DNA of 64,000 nucleotides, from NCBI RefSeq assembly GCF_000009765.2, contig NC_003155.5, positions 7,068,001 to 7,132,000 of the forward strand, written 5' to 3'. A program made the translations under genes and the position numbers. Under the pieces are notes generated by a model. It did not search any database. It was not told the DNA's origin and saw only the letters and a program-made list of their open reading frames with translations. Shown here in pieces: positions 24,672 through 31,810 of this stretch (the first letter of the stretch is position 1; the number at the start of each line of letters is the position of its first letter). Source of the stretch: Streptomyces avermitilis MA-4680 = NBRC 14893 (GTDB taxonomy: Bacteria; Actinomycetota; Actinomycetes; Streptomycetales; Streptomycetaceae).

Positions 24672-25748
24672 ATGACTGCACGCGGCTGGTTCCTGTTCTC
24701 CCTCATGGGAGTCCTCTGGGGCATTCCCTATCTGATGATCAAAGTGGCGGTGGACGACATGTCCCCGTCGATGGTCGTCTTCACGCGCTGTGCCCTGGGC
24801 GCGGCCCTGCTCCTGCCCTTCGCCGTACGGCAAGGAGGACTGACCAGGGTCGTACGGGCGCACTGGCGGCCCATGCTGGCCTTCGCCGTCGTGGAGATCA
24901 TCGGCCCCTGGTGGACGCTGACGGACGCCGAACGCCATCTCTCCAGCTCCACGGCGGGGCTGCTGATCGCGGGCGTCCCGATCGTGGGCATCCCGCTGGC
25001 CCGCTTCTTCGGCGACACGGAGCGGCTGGGGGCGCGCCGGACGACGGGTCTTGCGCTGGGCCTGGCGGGCGTCGTGGTGCTCACCGTCCCCCATCTGACC
25101 GGCGGTGACGCCCGTTCGCTGGCCGAGGTGCTGCTGACGGTGCTGGGCTATGCGACCGCGCCGCTGATCATCGCGAGGTACCTCAAGCCGGTGCCGACGC
25201 TCCAGCTGATAGCCCCGTGCCTGGTGCTGGCGGCGCTGGTGTACGCGCCGGCGGCGGCTCTGACCCGGCCGACCGCGGTCCCCTCCGCGTCGGTGCTGGC
25301 CTCGCTGGCGGGCCTGGGCGTGATCTGCACGGCCCTGGCCTTCGTGGTCTTCCTCGAACTGATCCGCGAGGCGGGCCCGACCAGGGCGATGGTGTTCACC
25401 TACGTGAATCCGGCGGTGGCGGTGGCGGCCGGGGTGGCGCTCCTGGACGAGCCGCTGACGGCCGGGATCCTGGCGGCCTTCGGCCTGATCCTCCTGGGGT
25501 CGTTCCTGGCCACGGCGGCCACGAGTCCACGACCGGACCCCGCCCCCGCATCCGCCCCCGTATCCGCCCCGGCATCCGCTGTGGTGGCCGCCTCGGGACC
25601 GACCTCGGGACCGACCTCCGGCGCGAGGCGGGTCGCGCGCCCGGTAGCATGGTCGACACGGCAGACGAGCCGGGCGGACGGCCGCGTGGGGGTCCTTGAG
25701 GACCTCCCCGAGGAACGTCCGGGCTCCACAGGGCAGGGTGGTGGCTAA
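24672..25748 (+). CDS. EamA-family (DMT) transporter whose 3' end runs into rnpB
   Basis: A 358-residue protein. Ten hydrophobic helices in two EamA repeats fill residues 5-285 (FSLMGVLWGIPYLMIKVAVD in the first, VVFLELIREAGPTRAMVF in the second). Family members usually stop near 300 residues. This one adds an Ala/Pro/Ser-rich tail (ASAPVSAPASA) and then about 29 residues encoded by the first 87 bases of the RNase P RNA gene, ending at 25748. The added tail looks accidental, probably a lost stop codon. The likely role is export of a metabolite or amino acid, controlled by the AraC gene upstream. Confidence 0.8.
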   Translation: MTARGWFLFSLMGVLWGIPYLMIKVAVDDMSPSMVVFTRCALGAALLLPFAVRQGGLTRVVRAHWRPMLAFAVVEIIGPWWTLTDAERHLSSSTAGLLIAGVPIVGIPLARFFGDTERLGARRTTGLALGLAGVVVLTVPHLTGGDARSLAEVLLTVLGYATAPLIIARYLKPVPTLQLIAPCLVLAALVYAPAAALTRPTAVPSASVLASLAGLGVICTALAFVVFLELIREAGPTRAMVFTYVNPAVAVAAGVALLDEPLTAGILAAFGLILLGSFLATAATSPRPDPAPASAPVSAPASAVVAASGPTSGPTSGARRVARPVAWSTRQTSRADGRVGVLEDLPEERPGSTGQGGG

Positions 25749-26072
25749 CGGCCACCCGGGGTGACCCGCGGGACAGTGCCACAGAAAACAGACCGCCCGG
25801 CGCTTCGGCGCCGGGTAAGGGTGAAACGGTGGTGTAAGAGACCACCAGCGCCTGAGGTGACTCAGGCGGCTAGGTAAACCCCACCCGGAGCAAGGTCAAA
25901 AGGAGCCGCTGTGAAAGGCGGCTCTGCGCGGACGTTCGAGGGCTGCCCGCCCGAGTCCGCGGGTAGACCGCACGAGACCGGTGGCAACGCCGGTCCTAGA
26001 TGGATGGCCGTCTCCCCGGCCGCCGCGAGGCGACCGGGCGACAGAACCCGGCGTACAGCCCGACTCGTCTGC
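25660..26072 (+). ncRNA. rnpB: RNase P RNA, bacterial class A
   Basis: The catalytic RNA of tRNA 5' maturation, about 410 nt. Helix P1 is visible: CAGACGAGCCGGGC (25662-25675) pairs with GCCCGACTCGTCTG (26058-26071). Conserved core blocks include GAGGAACGTCCGGGCTCCAC, ACAGTGCCACAGAAAAC, GGGTAAGGGTGAAACGG, GGTAAACCCCACCCGGAGC and TAGATGGATGGCCGTC. A TAGCAT -10-like box at 25645-25650 fits a start near 25658. The 3' end is the attachment site of the island that follows, and the insertion keeps the RNA intact. Confidence 0.97.
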
Positions 26073-26073
26073 C
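26047..26073. other. island left attachment site (attL), 27-bp direct repeat in rnpB
   Basis: The last 27 bases of rnpB, from CCCGGCGTACAG to TCGTCTGCC, recur exactly at 31564-31590. The sequence to its right (terminator hairpin, then about 120 bp) also resembles the right side of the second copy. Confidence 0.8.
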
Positions 26074-26080
26074 CCTCAGG

Positions 26081-26117
26081 GCTTCTGACCAGTAGAAACG
26101 CAGGTCAGAGGCTTTTT
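26081..26117 (+). terminator. rnpB intrinsic terminator
   Basis: GCTTCTGACC (26081-26090) pairs with GGTCAGAGGC (26103-26112) with one G-T pair, followed by TTTTT. It lies nine bases past the rnpB 3' end. Relatives of this hairpin accompany the other two rnpB-end copies. Confidence 0.85.
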
Positions 26118-26183
26118 CCATGTATGGGCGGGTCTCGCTGGACTCTGGTCCGCTCCGGTTCAAACGGGACCGTGCGACGACGT

Positions 26184-26204
26184 ACGTAGCCACGAAGGTA
26201 GCCA
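26184..26204. repeat. integrase arm-type-like repeat, left
   Basis: ACGTAGCCACGAAGGTAGCCA, containing two GTAGCCA units 11 bp apart. It matches 31490-31510 at 19 of 21 positions. Paired short repeats just inside both ends of an element are what tyrosine integrases use as arm sites. Confidence 0.6.
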
Positions 26205-26258
26205 TGCCTCGTGGCGTCGGGGATCTTTCTGGATTGCGGATGAAGCTCGTTACCGGGA

Positions 26259-26555
26259 CTATCGCGGGGCCTGAGGCTTCCGGTGCCTGCCGGTTCCGGG
26301 ACCGAGCTTCGGCGCCGACCCCGAGGCTGGGGCGACCTTGTTATCGGGGTACAGGATGCGCTGTGCCTCGGCGAGGTTCACCGCGAAGCCGTGGAACTCC
26401 CAGATGTGCCCGTTCCATCGCTCGATCACGCGCGGTGCGTCAGGATTCAGATGCGCCCCCTGTAGGCCTTTGCCAGGGACGAGAGGGGCCGCGCGGAGCT
26501 GTCCCCTCTTCATGTCACGGCGCTTGACCCATTCGGAGAGCGGTTCGTCGTCCAT
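26259..26555 (-). CDS. DUF6087-like small protein
   Basis: A 98-residue protein. It has the conserved core of the Streptomyces DUF6087 group: an N-terminal DEPLSEWVKRR, HLNPDAPRVIERWNG, the aromatic WEFHGFAVNLAEAQRIL, and a basic end GPGTGRHRKPQ. It has no signal or membrane segment. The ATG at 26555 follows a weak GGTAG site. It is the last gene of the graspetide operon, 45 bp after tgmC. Function unknown; presence in peptide islands hints at an accessory or regulatory role. The start of a homologue survives in the decayed copy near 31760. Confidence 0.75.
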   Translation of the reverse strand: MDDEPLSEWVKRRDMKRGQLRAAPLVPGKGLQGAHLNPDAPRVIERWNGHIWEFHGFAVNLAEAQRILYPDNKVAPASGSAPKLGPGTGRHRKPQAPR

Positions 26556-26600
26556 CGTGCTACCTACGGGCTGGGGGCGGCTCCCTCGGAGGATAGCGGT

Positions 26601-27764
26601 TCAGGCGAGCCGGTGTTCCAAGCGCAGCGACGGGCAGCTGTCGATCCAGTACTCGTGGGACTGGTCGGTGACGCGGAGTCGCACCGCATCGATATCCGGA
26701 GCCCCGGCGTCCTGCCAGGCGACAACGGAGCGTTCGATGCCGTCCCACAGAGCCACGGGGCCGCCCTGGCGGACGGTCCAGCTCTCGCCGTCGGAGATGA
26801 ACTCGACGAACGATTCCCGCTCCGGATCGAACAGGTACCGCAAGGGCGAGCCGTCGCTGCGGGCGGCGCGGACGAACTGCGCACCGGGTGCGGCGAGCTG
26901 CGCGAGGAACGCGGGCATCCACTCCTCCAGGACGAGGGGAGACACCAGCGCGGGCCGCCTACTGTCCGCGTAGGCGGTGCGGGCGGAGAGGTCGCCGGCC
27001 AAGGGCGTCACTGCCTGGGACCGTGCCTGCATGAAGGAGGAGCGTGCGATGATCGCGCCCTCGGCGGTGCCGTTATCGCAAACGGTGACCTTTGCGAGAC
27101 CGGTTCCCCAGGGCCAGGAGCCGACCGTGCTGAGGACGATGCCACCGGGCTTCGTCTGCCGGACCCATGTGTAGGGGATGCGACGCACCGCGCAGGTGGC
27201 GATGACCCGGTCGTACGGTGCCCGGTGCGGATGGCCGAGAAGCCCGTCGCCCGTCACCGTCCACGTCGAGTAGCCGACGGACTCCAGGGCGGCATCGGCG
27301 CGTGCCGCCACCTGCGGGTCGACTTCGACCGTGGTGACGTTGTCCTCGCCGAGGTAGTGGCACATCAGGGCCGTGGAGTAACCGGTGCCCGTGCCGATCT
27401 CCAGGACGCGGTGTCCCGCCGTGAGGTCCAGGGCCTCGATCATGCCGATGACGGTGGTCGGGTCGGTCGAGGACGACGTGGGCACGCCCACGACGGGTCC
27501 GCCGGCCCGGTCGGCGGTGAGGTGGCCATCCAGCTGGGTGGTGAGGGTGTCGACGCTGTACGCGATCTTCAGCCACTCGTCCGGGGCGGTGCCGAGGGCG
27601 GTGACGGGCCGCCAGGTCCGCCCCTCGTCGAGGAAGACTCCAGGATGGAGGAACTGCTCGCGGGGGATGGTCTCGATGGCCCCGCGCAGCCAGGGGGACT
27701 TCAGGACGCCCTTGTTCGAGAGCACGGCCGCCATACGGCGCCGCTCGGATGCCGGGTCGGTCAT
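26601..27764 (-). CDS. tgmC: PIMT-like methyltransferase of an ATP-grasp peptide maturase system
   Basis: A 387-residue protein whose first 215 residues resemble protein-L-isoaspartate O-methyltransferase. It has the pre-motif VVGVPTSSSTDP and the SAM-binding RVLEIGTGTGYST near residues 118-131. The last 170 residues are an extension shared by graspetide-linked methyltransferases. In fuscimiditide-type pathways such an enzyme methylates an Asp of the ester-bridged peptide, which then closes to an aspartimide. The ATG overlaps the tgmB stop by 4 bases. A decayed copy of its C-terminal third lies at 31811-32115 with a methyltransferase tail about three-quarters identical. Product chemistry is inferred. 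Confidence 0.88.
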   Translation of the reverse strand: MTDPASERRRMAAVLSNKGVLKSPWLRGAIETIPREQFLHPGVFLDEGRTWRPVTALGTAPDEWLKIAYSVDTLTTQLDGHLTADRAGGPVVGVPTSSSTDPTTVIGMIEALDLTAGHRVLEIGTGTGYSTALMCHYLGEDNVTTVEVDPQVAARADAALESVGYSTWTVTGDGLLGHPHRAPYDRVIATCAVRRIPYTWVRQTKPGGIVLSTVGSWPWGTGLAKVTVCDNGTAEGAIIARSSFMQARSQAVTPLAGDLSARTAYADSRRPALVSPLVLEEWMPAFLAQLAAPGAQFVRAARSDGSPLRYLFDPERESFVEFISDGESWTVRQGGPVALWDGIERSVVAWQDAGAPDIDAVRLRVTDQSHEYWIDSCPSLRLEHRLA

Positions 27765-28726
27765 TGGCGGTCTCCTTGCACGAGTAGGTCGGCGAAGGCG
27801 GCGGACATCGGGAGGCCGGTCTCCTTCTCCAGCCACCCCCACTGCCCGTTGGGATTCAGCTCCAGCCACCAGTAGACCCCCGCCCGGTCCACCGTGAGGT
27901 CGAAGCTCCCCGATACCAGCTCCAGGCGGTCCAGGTAGGCGTGCAGTGCCTTGTCCACGCTGTCGGGGAGGTGTTCGACGGTGTACGTCAGGACGCTGTA
28001 GTCCCTGCGCCAGTCCAGCAGTTCGGAGTCGATACGTACGGCGAAGGTGTGCTGGCCCACGATCAGGACGCGGAGGTCGGTGACCTTGTCCACGCGGGCC
28101 TGGAACAGATGCGGGGTGATGCGAACGTTGTCGTCGATCTCGTCGGCGGTGACGGGGTCGGCCCAACCGGTCACCGGCACGCCGTCGCGCGTGTACGGGG
28201 TCCACCGCAGCGTCTTGAAGATCACGTCTCCTTGAGTGCGGATGAACTCGCGTGCCTCGGCGGGGTCGTTGGTGACGAGGGTGGTCGGGATGGTGAAGCC
28301 GAGCTGCTGGGCGAGGGCGAGCTGAGCGGGTTTGTAGTCGGCCGCGGCGATGCGTAACGGGTGGTTGACCCAGAGCGGGTGGTCCAAGGCGTAGAGGGTG
28401 CCCCCGAGCCCGTAGCGGACCTGCGCCGCCGCGAAACGGGAGTCGTCCGGGGACAGGTGGGGGAACGAAGGCCACTCCGGGCGGCGCCAGTACACCGATC
28501 GGACGCGGGTCAGGTCGGCGGTTCTCGACGAGGTGCGCACCTGCCCGACCACAGGGGCCGGGCAGGTGCCGAACCGAGCCGACACCGTGAGGCCCTCGCC
28601 GATGTCGGCGAGGTTGAACCGGACCACCGGCACATCGCGCCGGTTGAGCTCGGTGATCACCATGTCGGCGGTGATGTCGTCCGCCTCGGTGGCCACCAGA
28701 ACCGGCCTCTCGTCGGTCATGGTCAT
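27761..28726 (-). CDS. tgmB: ATP-grasp ribosomal peptide maturase (graspetide ligase)
   Basis: A 321-residue ATP-grasp enzyme of the MvdD/SAV_5884-type group. N-terminal VLVATEADDITADMVITEL is followed by the conserved VYWRRPEWP segment. The ATP-grasp core has TTLVTNDPAEAREF, DVIFKTLRW, the substrate-side LFQARVDKVTDLRVLIVG and the metal-binding end GSFDLTVDRAGVYWWLELNPNGQW. It should form ester (or amide) links between Ser/Thr (or Lys) and Asp/Glu side chains of the precursor, using ATP. The start ATG shares one base with the precursor stop (TGATG), and its end overlaps tgmC as ATGA, so all three are translationally coupled. Confidence 0.9.
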   Translation of the reverse strand: MTMTDERPVLVATEADDITADMVITELNRRDVPVVRFNLADIGEGLTVSARFGTCPAPVVGQVRTSSRTADLTRVRSVYWRRPEWPSFPHLSPDDSRFAAAQVRYGLGGTLYALDHPLWVNHPLRIAAADYKPAQLALAQQLGFTIPTTLVTNDPAEAREFIRTQGDVIFKTLRWTPYTRDGVPVTGWADPVTADEIDDNVRITPHLFQARVDKVTDLRVLIVGQHTFAVRIDSELLDWRRDYSVLTYTVEHLPDSVDKALHAYLDRLELVSGSFDLTVDRAGVYWWLELNPNGQWGWLEKETGLPMSAAFADLLVQGDRQ

Positions 28727-28986
28727 CAGTCCTGGCTGCTGTCCTGATCGTGACCCTGATCGTTCTTGGAGTCCGAGTTCGTCGTCGTGGAGGTCTCAGT
28801 TCCGGAGCTGGTGCCGTGCTTGCCCATCTCGACTACCTGGCCGGCGCGGTCGCGGAACACCCCGAGTTGCGTCGTGGGGTCGATGGCGACCGTGGCGTGG
28901 GGCTGGCGGATGGTCGTCGGGTAGGGCGCGAGTCGGCCCACACCCCACGGTCGCGTGGGGGCGGGGAGCGCGACGGAGGCGGTCAT
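28726..28986 (-). CDS. tgmA: graspetide precursor peptide (putative ATP-grasp-modified RiPP)
   Basis: An 86-residue precursor. The leader carries the family signature RPWGVGRLAPYPTT (residues 12-25) followed by ATVAIDPTTQLGVFRDRAG. After VVEMGKHG comes the likely core: a Ser/Thr block GTSSGTETSTTTNSD and an acidic end KNDQGHDQDSSQD. Hydroxyl donors followed by Asp/Glu acceptors is the pattern of omega-ester peptides. AAGGAG lies before the ATG at 28986. A terminator-like hairpin with a T6 run ends 30 bases upstream, so expression is probably attenuated. Cleavage point and ring pattern cannot be told from sequence. Confidence 0.85.
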   Translation of the reverse strand: MTASVALPAPTRPWGVGRLAPYPTTIRQPHATVAIDPTTQLGVFRDRAGQVVEMGKHGTSSGTETSTTTNSDSKNDQGHDQDSSQD

Positions 28987-29014
28987 GGGACTCCTTGGGT
29001 TGAAAGTGGCGTGG

Positions 29015-29110
29015 TGAAAAAAGCCGCTCACCCAGACGCGGGACGTCTCCGCAGGCAAGGGCCTGATAGGGGTGAGCGGGGCTTGAACGTCTGCCCCCAC
29101 GAGGGGCAGA
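29015..29110 (-). promoter_or_regulatory. tgmA leader with terminator-like and second hairpin (possible attenuator)
   Basis: On the minus strand CCGCTCACCC (29079-29070 read as complement) pairs with GGGTGAGCGG across a 36-nt branched loop and is followed by CTTTTTTC (29023-29016), a proper intrinsic terminator. Just upstream is an 8-bp hairpin TCTGCCCC/GGGGCAGA (29090-29110). Only 30 bases separate the T run from the tgmA start, too few for a promoter, so transcription must read through. Confidence 0.6.
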
Positions 29111-29218
29111 GCTGGCTGTTCTCCTCCTGGCACTCCCTGAGCTGGGGGTGGGGGAGGGATCCGGCACTGTTCTCCGCCCGCGCCGGTACGGTGCGGACGG
29201 CGATCCGTGGACACCGCC

Positions 29219-29425
29219 TCAGAGGCGAGCCGCCTGGATGTTGCCGGCTGCGGTCGTCCACTCGACGCCACTCTCGGGCCGGATGCGCGCGACCCGGACA
29301 GTGCCGTGGCTGTGGAGCTCGTGCGTGACGGCGACGAGAACGCCCTCCCCGCGCGAGGCGACGTCGCGGACGTTCGTGTTCAGGAGCGGGTGCTGCTCGT
29401 AGCCGTCGGGCCCGACTGGGTTCAC
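29219..29425 (-). CDS. small hypothetical protein, first-half of graspetide operon
   Basis: A 68-residue protein (MNPVGPDGYEQHP, then VRDVASRGEGVLVAVTHEL and a beta-rich end VRVARIRPESGVEW). Nearly all codons end in G or C, while the opposite strand gives only Arg/Ser-rich frames. The GTG start lies in GTGA, overlapping the stop of the 55-residue gene before it. It resembles short beta proteins often found beside Streptomyces island regulators, but no function is known. Followed by the tgmA leader. Confidence 0.6.
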   Translation of the reverse strand: MNPVGPDGYEQHPLLNTNVRDVASRGEGVLVAVTHELHSHGTVRVARIRPESGVEWTTAAGNIQAARL

Positions 29426-29589
29426 GTGTCCGTTTCCTGCCGCGTCTCGCTGCGGCGCATGAACTTCTCCCAGCCGCTGGCCGCCCGTACCCGCAGAGTC
29501 CGGCTCGGCGCCCCCGGTTGGGGCTCCGGCGGCGTATACGTACGGCCGTCAGCAACACGGTTCCTGCGGGGCGGATCAGAGGTTGTCAC
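29422..29589 (-). CDS. very small hypothetical protein upstream of tgm genes
   Basis: A 55-residue reading frame: VTTSDPPRRNRVADGRTYTP, a Pro-rich PEPQPGAPS, then TLRVRAASGWEKFMRRSE. It has a good ribosome site (AGAGGAG, 8 bases before the GTG at 29589), G/C-ending codons, and a stop that overlaps the next gene by 4 bases (GTGA). It is the first gene of the leftward set. Its start is 224 bp from the divergent regulator, so the promoters lie between. Function unknown. Confidence 0.6.
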   Translation of the reverse strand: MTTSDPPRRNRVADGRTYTPPEPQPGAPSRTLRVRAASGWEKFMRRSETRQETDT

Positions 29590-29813
29590 GCGGTCGCTCC
29601 TCTCGGATGGGGCAGCAGCCGGCCGCCGCTAGGACGGACAACGGCGCGGCCCTCAGGGGAGCCGCCCGGAGGGTCCTTCAACCTCCGAGCGGCGTGTTAC
29701 CAGTGAACGACGATCCGTTACCGTCTCCCAGAGCGGACCCCGCGCAGTGCCCAGGCGTTTTCCGGGCATCGGGTGTTGCGAGTGAGGAAGGTGCTCTTCG
29801 TGAGGGGAGTCCA

Positions 29814-31063
29814 ATGGCTTTAAGGCGTAGGCGCTTTGCCGAGCGGCGGGTGGCAAAGGGTTACTCTCAGGAGGAGTTCGCAGAAGCGCTTACGGTGGCC
29901 GCGTCCACCGTGGTCCGTTGGGAAAGTGGCCGTGCCAACAACCGCACCAACGGCTCAAGATCGCCAGCCTGTTAGGAGCCACCCTCTCCGAGCTGGAAGG
30001 GCTTCTCTTCGAAGAACAGCCGGCCGAAACCGCCGTGCTTCCTGACACCCCGCCCCTCCTCGACGGTGATGATGACGATATGAAGCGCCGCGATGTCCTG
30101 GGCCTGCTCGCCGTCACGGGCGCGCTGGTCACGCTGCCCGGTTCGGACGAGGCCCCCCGAGGACACACAGTGGCGGCGCTCCTGGAGACAGGGGAGGAGC
30201 TGCACCGCAGCCTGTGGCAGGTCTTCACCCTCTCGGACTCAAAGCCGACCGTCTTCCCGGCGGTCCACAAGCAGCTTGACGTCCTGACGAAGGGCCTGGC
30301 CGAGACGCGTACCGCAGCGGACCGGGCCCGGCTGTGCACGATGACGGCCGACCTCTACCAGCTCGCCGGCGAACTCTTCTTCGACGCCAACCGGTACACC
30401 GACGCCGCTCAGTGCTACACGCTGGCTGCCAACGCTGCCCATGCTGGTGGTGATCACGACCTCTGGGCCTGTGCCATGACCCGCCACGCCTACGTCGAGC
30501 TGTACGCGCGCCGCGCGCCCGCTGCCCAGCCCCTGCTGGCGGTGGCCTCCCGGATCGCCCGGCGGGGCGACAGCGCACTGTCCACCCGCCACTGGGTCGC
30601 CGCCGTCCAGGCCCAGGTGTGCGCGGCCGTGGGCGACATCGACGGCTGCGCCCGAGCGCTTGACGAAGCCGAGAAGGTGCACTCCCTCGACGGCCATTCC
30701 CACAACGGCGGTTGGCTCCGCTTCGACGGTTCCCGCCTCCCCGAGGAACGAGGGGCCTGCTACCTCCAGCTCGGCCGTCCCGACCTCGCGGAAGATGCCC
30801 TCACCGCAGCCCTCGCCCAACCGCTGTCCCTGCGCCGCCGCGCAGCCGTACTGAGCGACCTTGCCGTCCTCGGGGCCCACCGGGGTGACGTCGATCAGGT
30901 CGTGCAGTACGCGGAGGCAGTACTTGGCCTGGCCGACCGGTCGAACTCGGGATTCGTCGGAAAGAAGCTGGACGGACTTCGAGGGCGTCTTGCCCCGCTC
31001 ATGTCCGATGGTCGAGTCTCGGATCTGGATCACCGAATCGCGGCGCTTTCGCGCACCGCATGA
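29814..31063 (+). pseudogene. XRE-family regulator with tetratricopeptide-like C domain, frameshifted
   Basis: The first 40 codons encode a Cro/C1 helix-turn-helix (RRRFAERRVAKGYSQEEFAEAL, then STVVRWESGR), with a strong GAGGGGAG site before the ATG. After GRA the frame shifts. The continuation in another frame is QQPHQRLKIASLLG, then a twin-Arg-like hydrophobic patch (MKRRDVLGLLAVTGALVTLPG) and about 320 residues of helical TPR-type repeats (LAGELFFDANRYTDAAQCY, AALAQPLSLRRRAAVLSDL). Adding one C near 29936 would restore a 416-residue protein. Without repair only a 53-residue HTH peptide is made. It is divergent from the tgm operon, so it is the probable local regulator. Confidence 0.75.
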
Positions 31064-31079
31064 CGAGAGGGACACGTGC

Positions 31080-31433
31080 ATGAGTGACGGTCGGATCTTC
31101 CGCGAGGCGTGGATCGCCGGTGTGAACAAGCACTACCCCGGTGAGCCGAAGCCCGGCTATGTCACTCCGTGGGACGAGACGCCCGTGTGGGAGCGCGAGG
31201 CTGCCGCCGCCGTATACGGACAGGTGCGCGACTTCATCAGGATCAGCGAAGGGCACGCCACACGGCTCACCCGCGAGCAGAAGGGCCGCTTCGTCGCGAT
31301 CTCCTGGACCGCCCAGATGTTCAAGCATTTCGAGGACCCGAAGCCCGGATACGTCGCCGACTGGGCCGACCTGCCGACCTGGCAGCAGGAGACTGACTCG
31401 GACATCTTCGAGCGCATCGAGCAGACCGTCTGA
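31080..31433 (+). CDS. small conserved island protein, unknown function
   Basis: A 117-residue soluble protein (DGRIFREAWIAGVNKHYPG). It contains an internal duplication: EPKPGYVTPWDETPVWEREAA near residue 22 and DPKPGYVADWADLPTWQQET near residue 88, each KPGY-x3-W-x2-P-x-W, flanking a helical middle (ATRLTREQKGRFVAISWTAQ). The start ATG is 17 bases after the regulator stop, so it is probably in the same transcript. No function is known. Confidence 0.7.
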   Translation: MSDGRIFREAWIAGVNKHYPGEPKPGYVTPWDETPVWEREAAAAVYGQVRDFIRISEGHATRLTREQKGRFVAISWTAQMFKHFEDPKPGYVADWADLPTWQQETDSDIFERIEQTV

Positions 31434-31448
31434 ACCCTGAGAACGACG

Positions 31449-31490
31449 AAGCCCCCGTCCGGGCCGCTCGGGGGCGGGGGCGTCTCTTTA
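31449..31490 (+). terminator. hairpin terminator at right end of island
   Basis: GCCCCCG and CGGGGGC form a stem around TCCGGGCCGCT, followed by more G and then CGTCTCTTT. It closes the rightward regulator transcript just before the right arm-type repeat. Confidence 0.55.
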
Positions 31491-31510
31491 CGTAGCCATC
31501 AAGGTAGCCA
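31490..31510. repeat. integrase arm-type-like repeat, right
   Basis: ACGTAGCCATCAAGGTAGCCA, 19 of 21 identical to 26184-26204 and in the same orientation. A degenerate third version (GTCCACAGCCATGAAAGGAGCCATG) follows the second attachment site near 31698. Confidence 0.6.
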
Positions 31511-31563
31511 CGGAAGCGTCCTTCCTGCGCGTTTGCACAGGTCATAGCGTTGCGGTAGCTCTC

Positions 31564-31590
31564 CCCGGCGTACAGCCCGACTCGTCTGCC
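31564..31590. other. internal attachment site, exact copy of rnpB 3' end
   Basis: The 27-bp repeat of 26047-26073, followed by a related hairpin (GGCTTCCGACC... GGTCAGAGGCC, then TTTTT) at about 31598-31636. The next 100 bp resemble the left end of the island, including GAGCCATGCCTCGTGG. This marks the junction with a second, older element. Confidence 0.8.
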
Positions 31591-31810
31591 TCCTAGGGCT
31601 TCCGACCAGTGAAAACACAGGTCAGAGGCCCTTTTTGGGTGTTGGCGGGCTTCGCTGGGCCCCGGTTCGCACTGGTTCGAACGGGGCTGCGCGGCTACGT
31701 CCACAGCCATGAAAGGAGCCATGCCTCGTGGGGCTGGAGGCGGCCCGCTGTGACAGCGGTTCGTCGTCCTTCCGGCGAGCTGGGCGGCGGCTTCCTCGGA
31801 GGGCGGCGGT

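Noticed and set aside
29148..29402. 84-codon plus-strand frame opposite the small tgm genes
   Set aside because: Ser/Arg-rich with poor third-base bias, while the minus-strand frames at the same place show good bias and coupled starts.
26120..31560. Integrase or excisionase gene inside the rnpB island
   Set aside because: All frames were read; none shows the tyrosine or serine recombinase signatures or a small excisionase-type HTH beside an att site.
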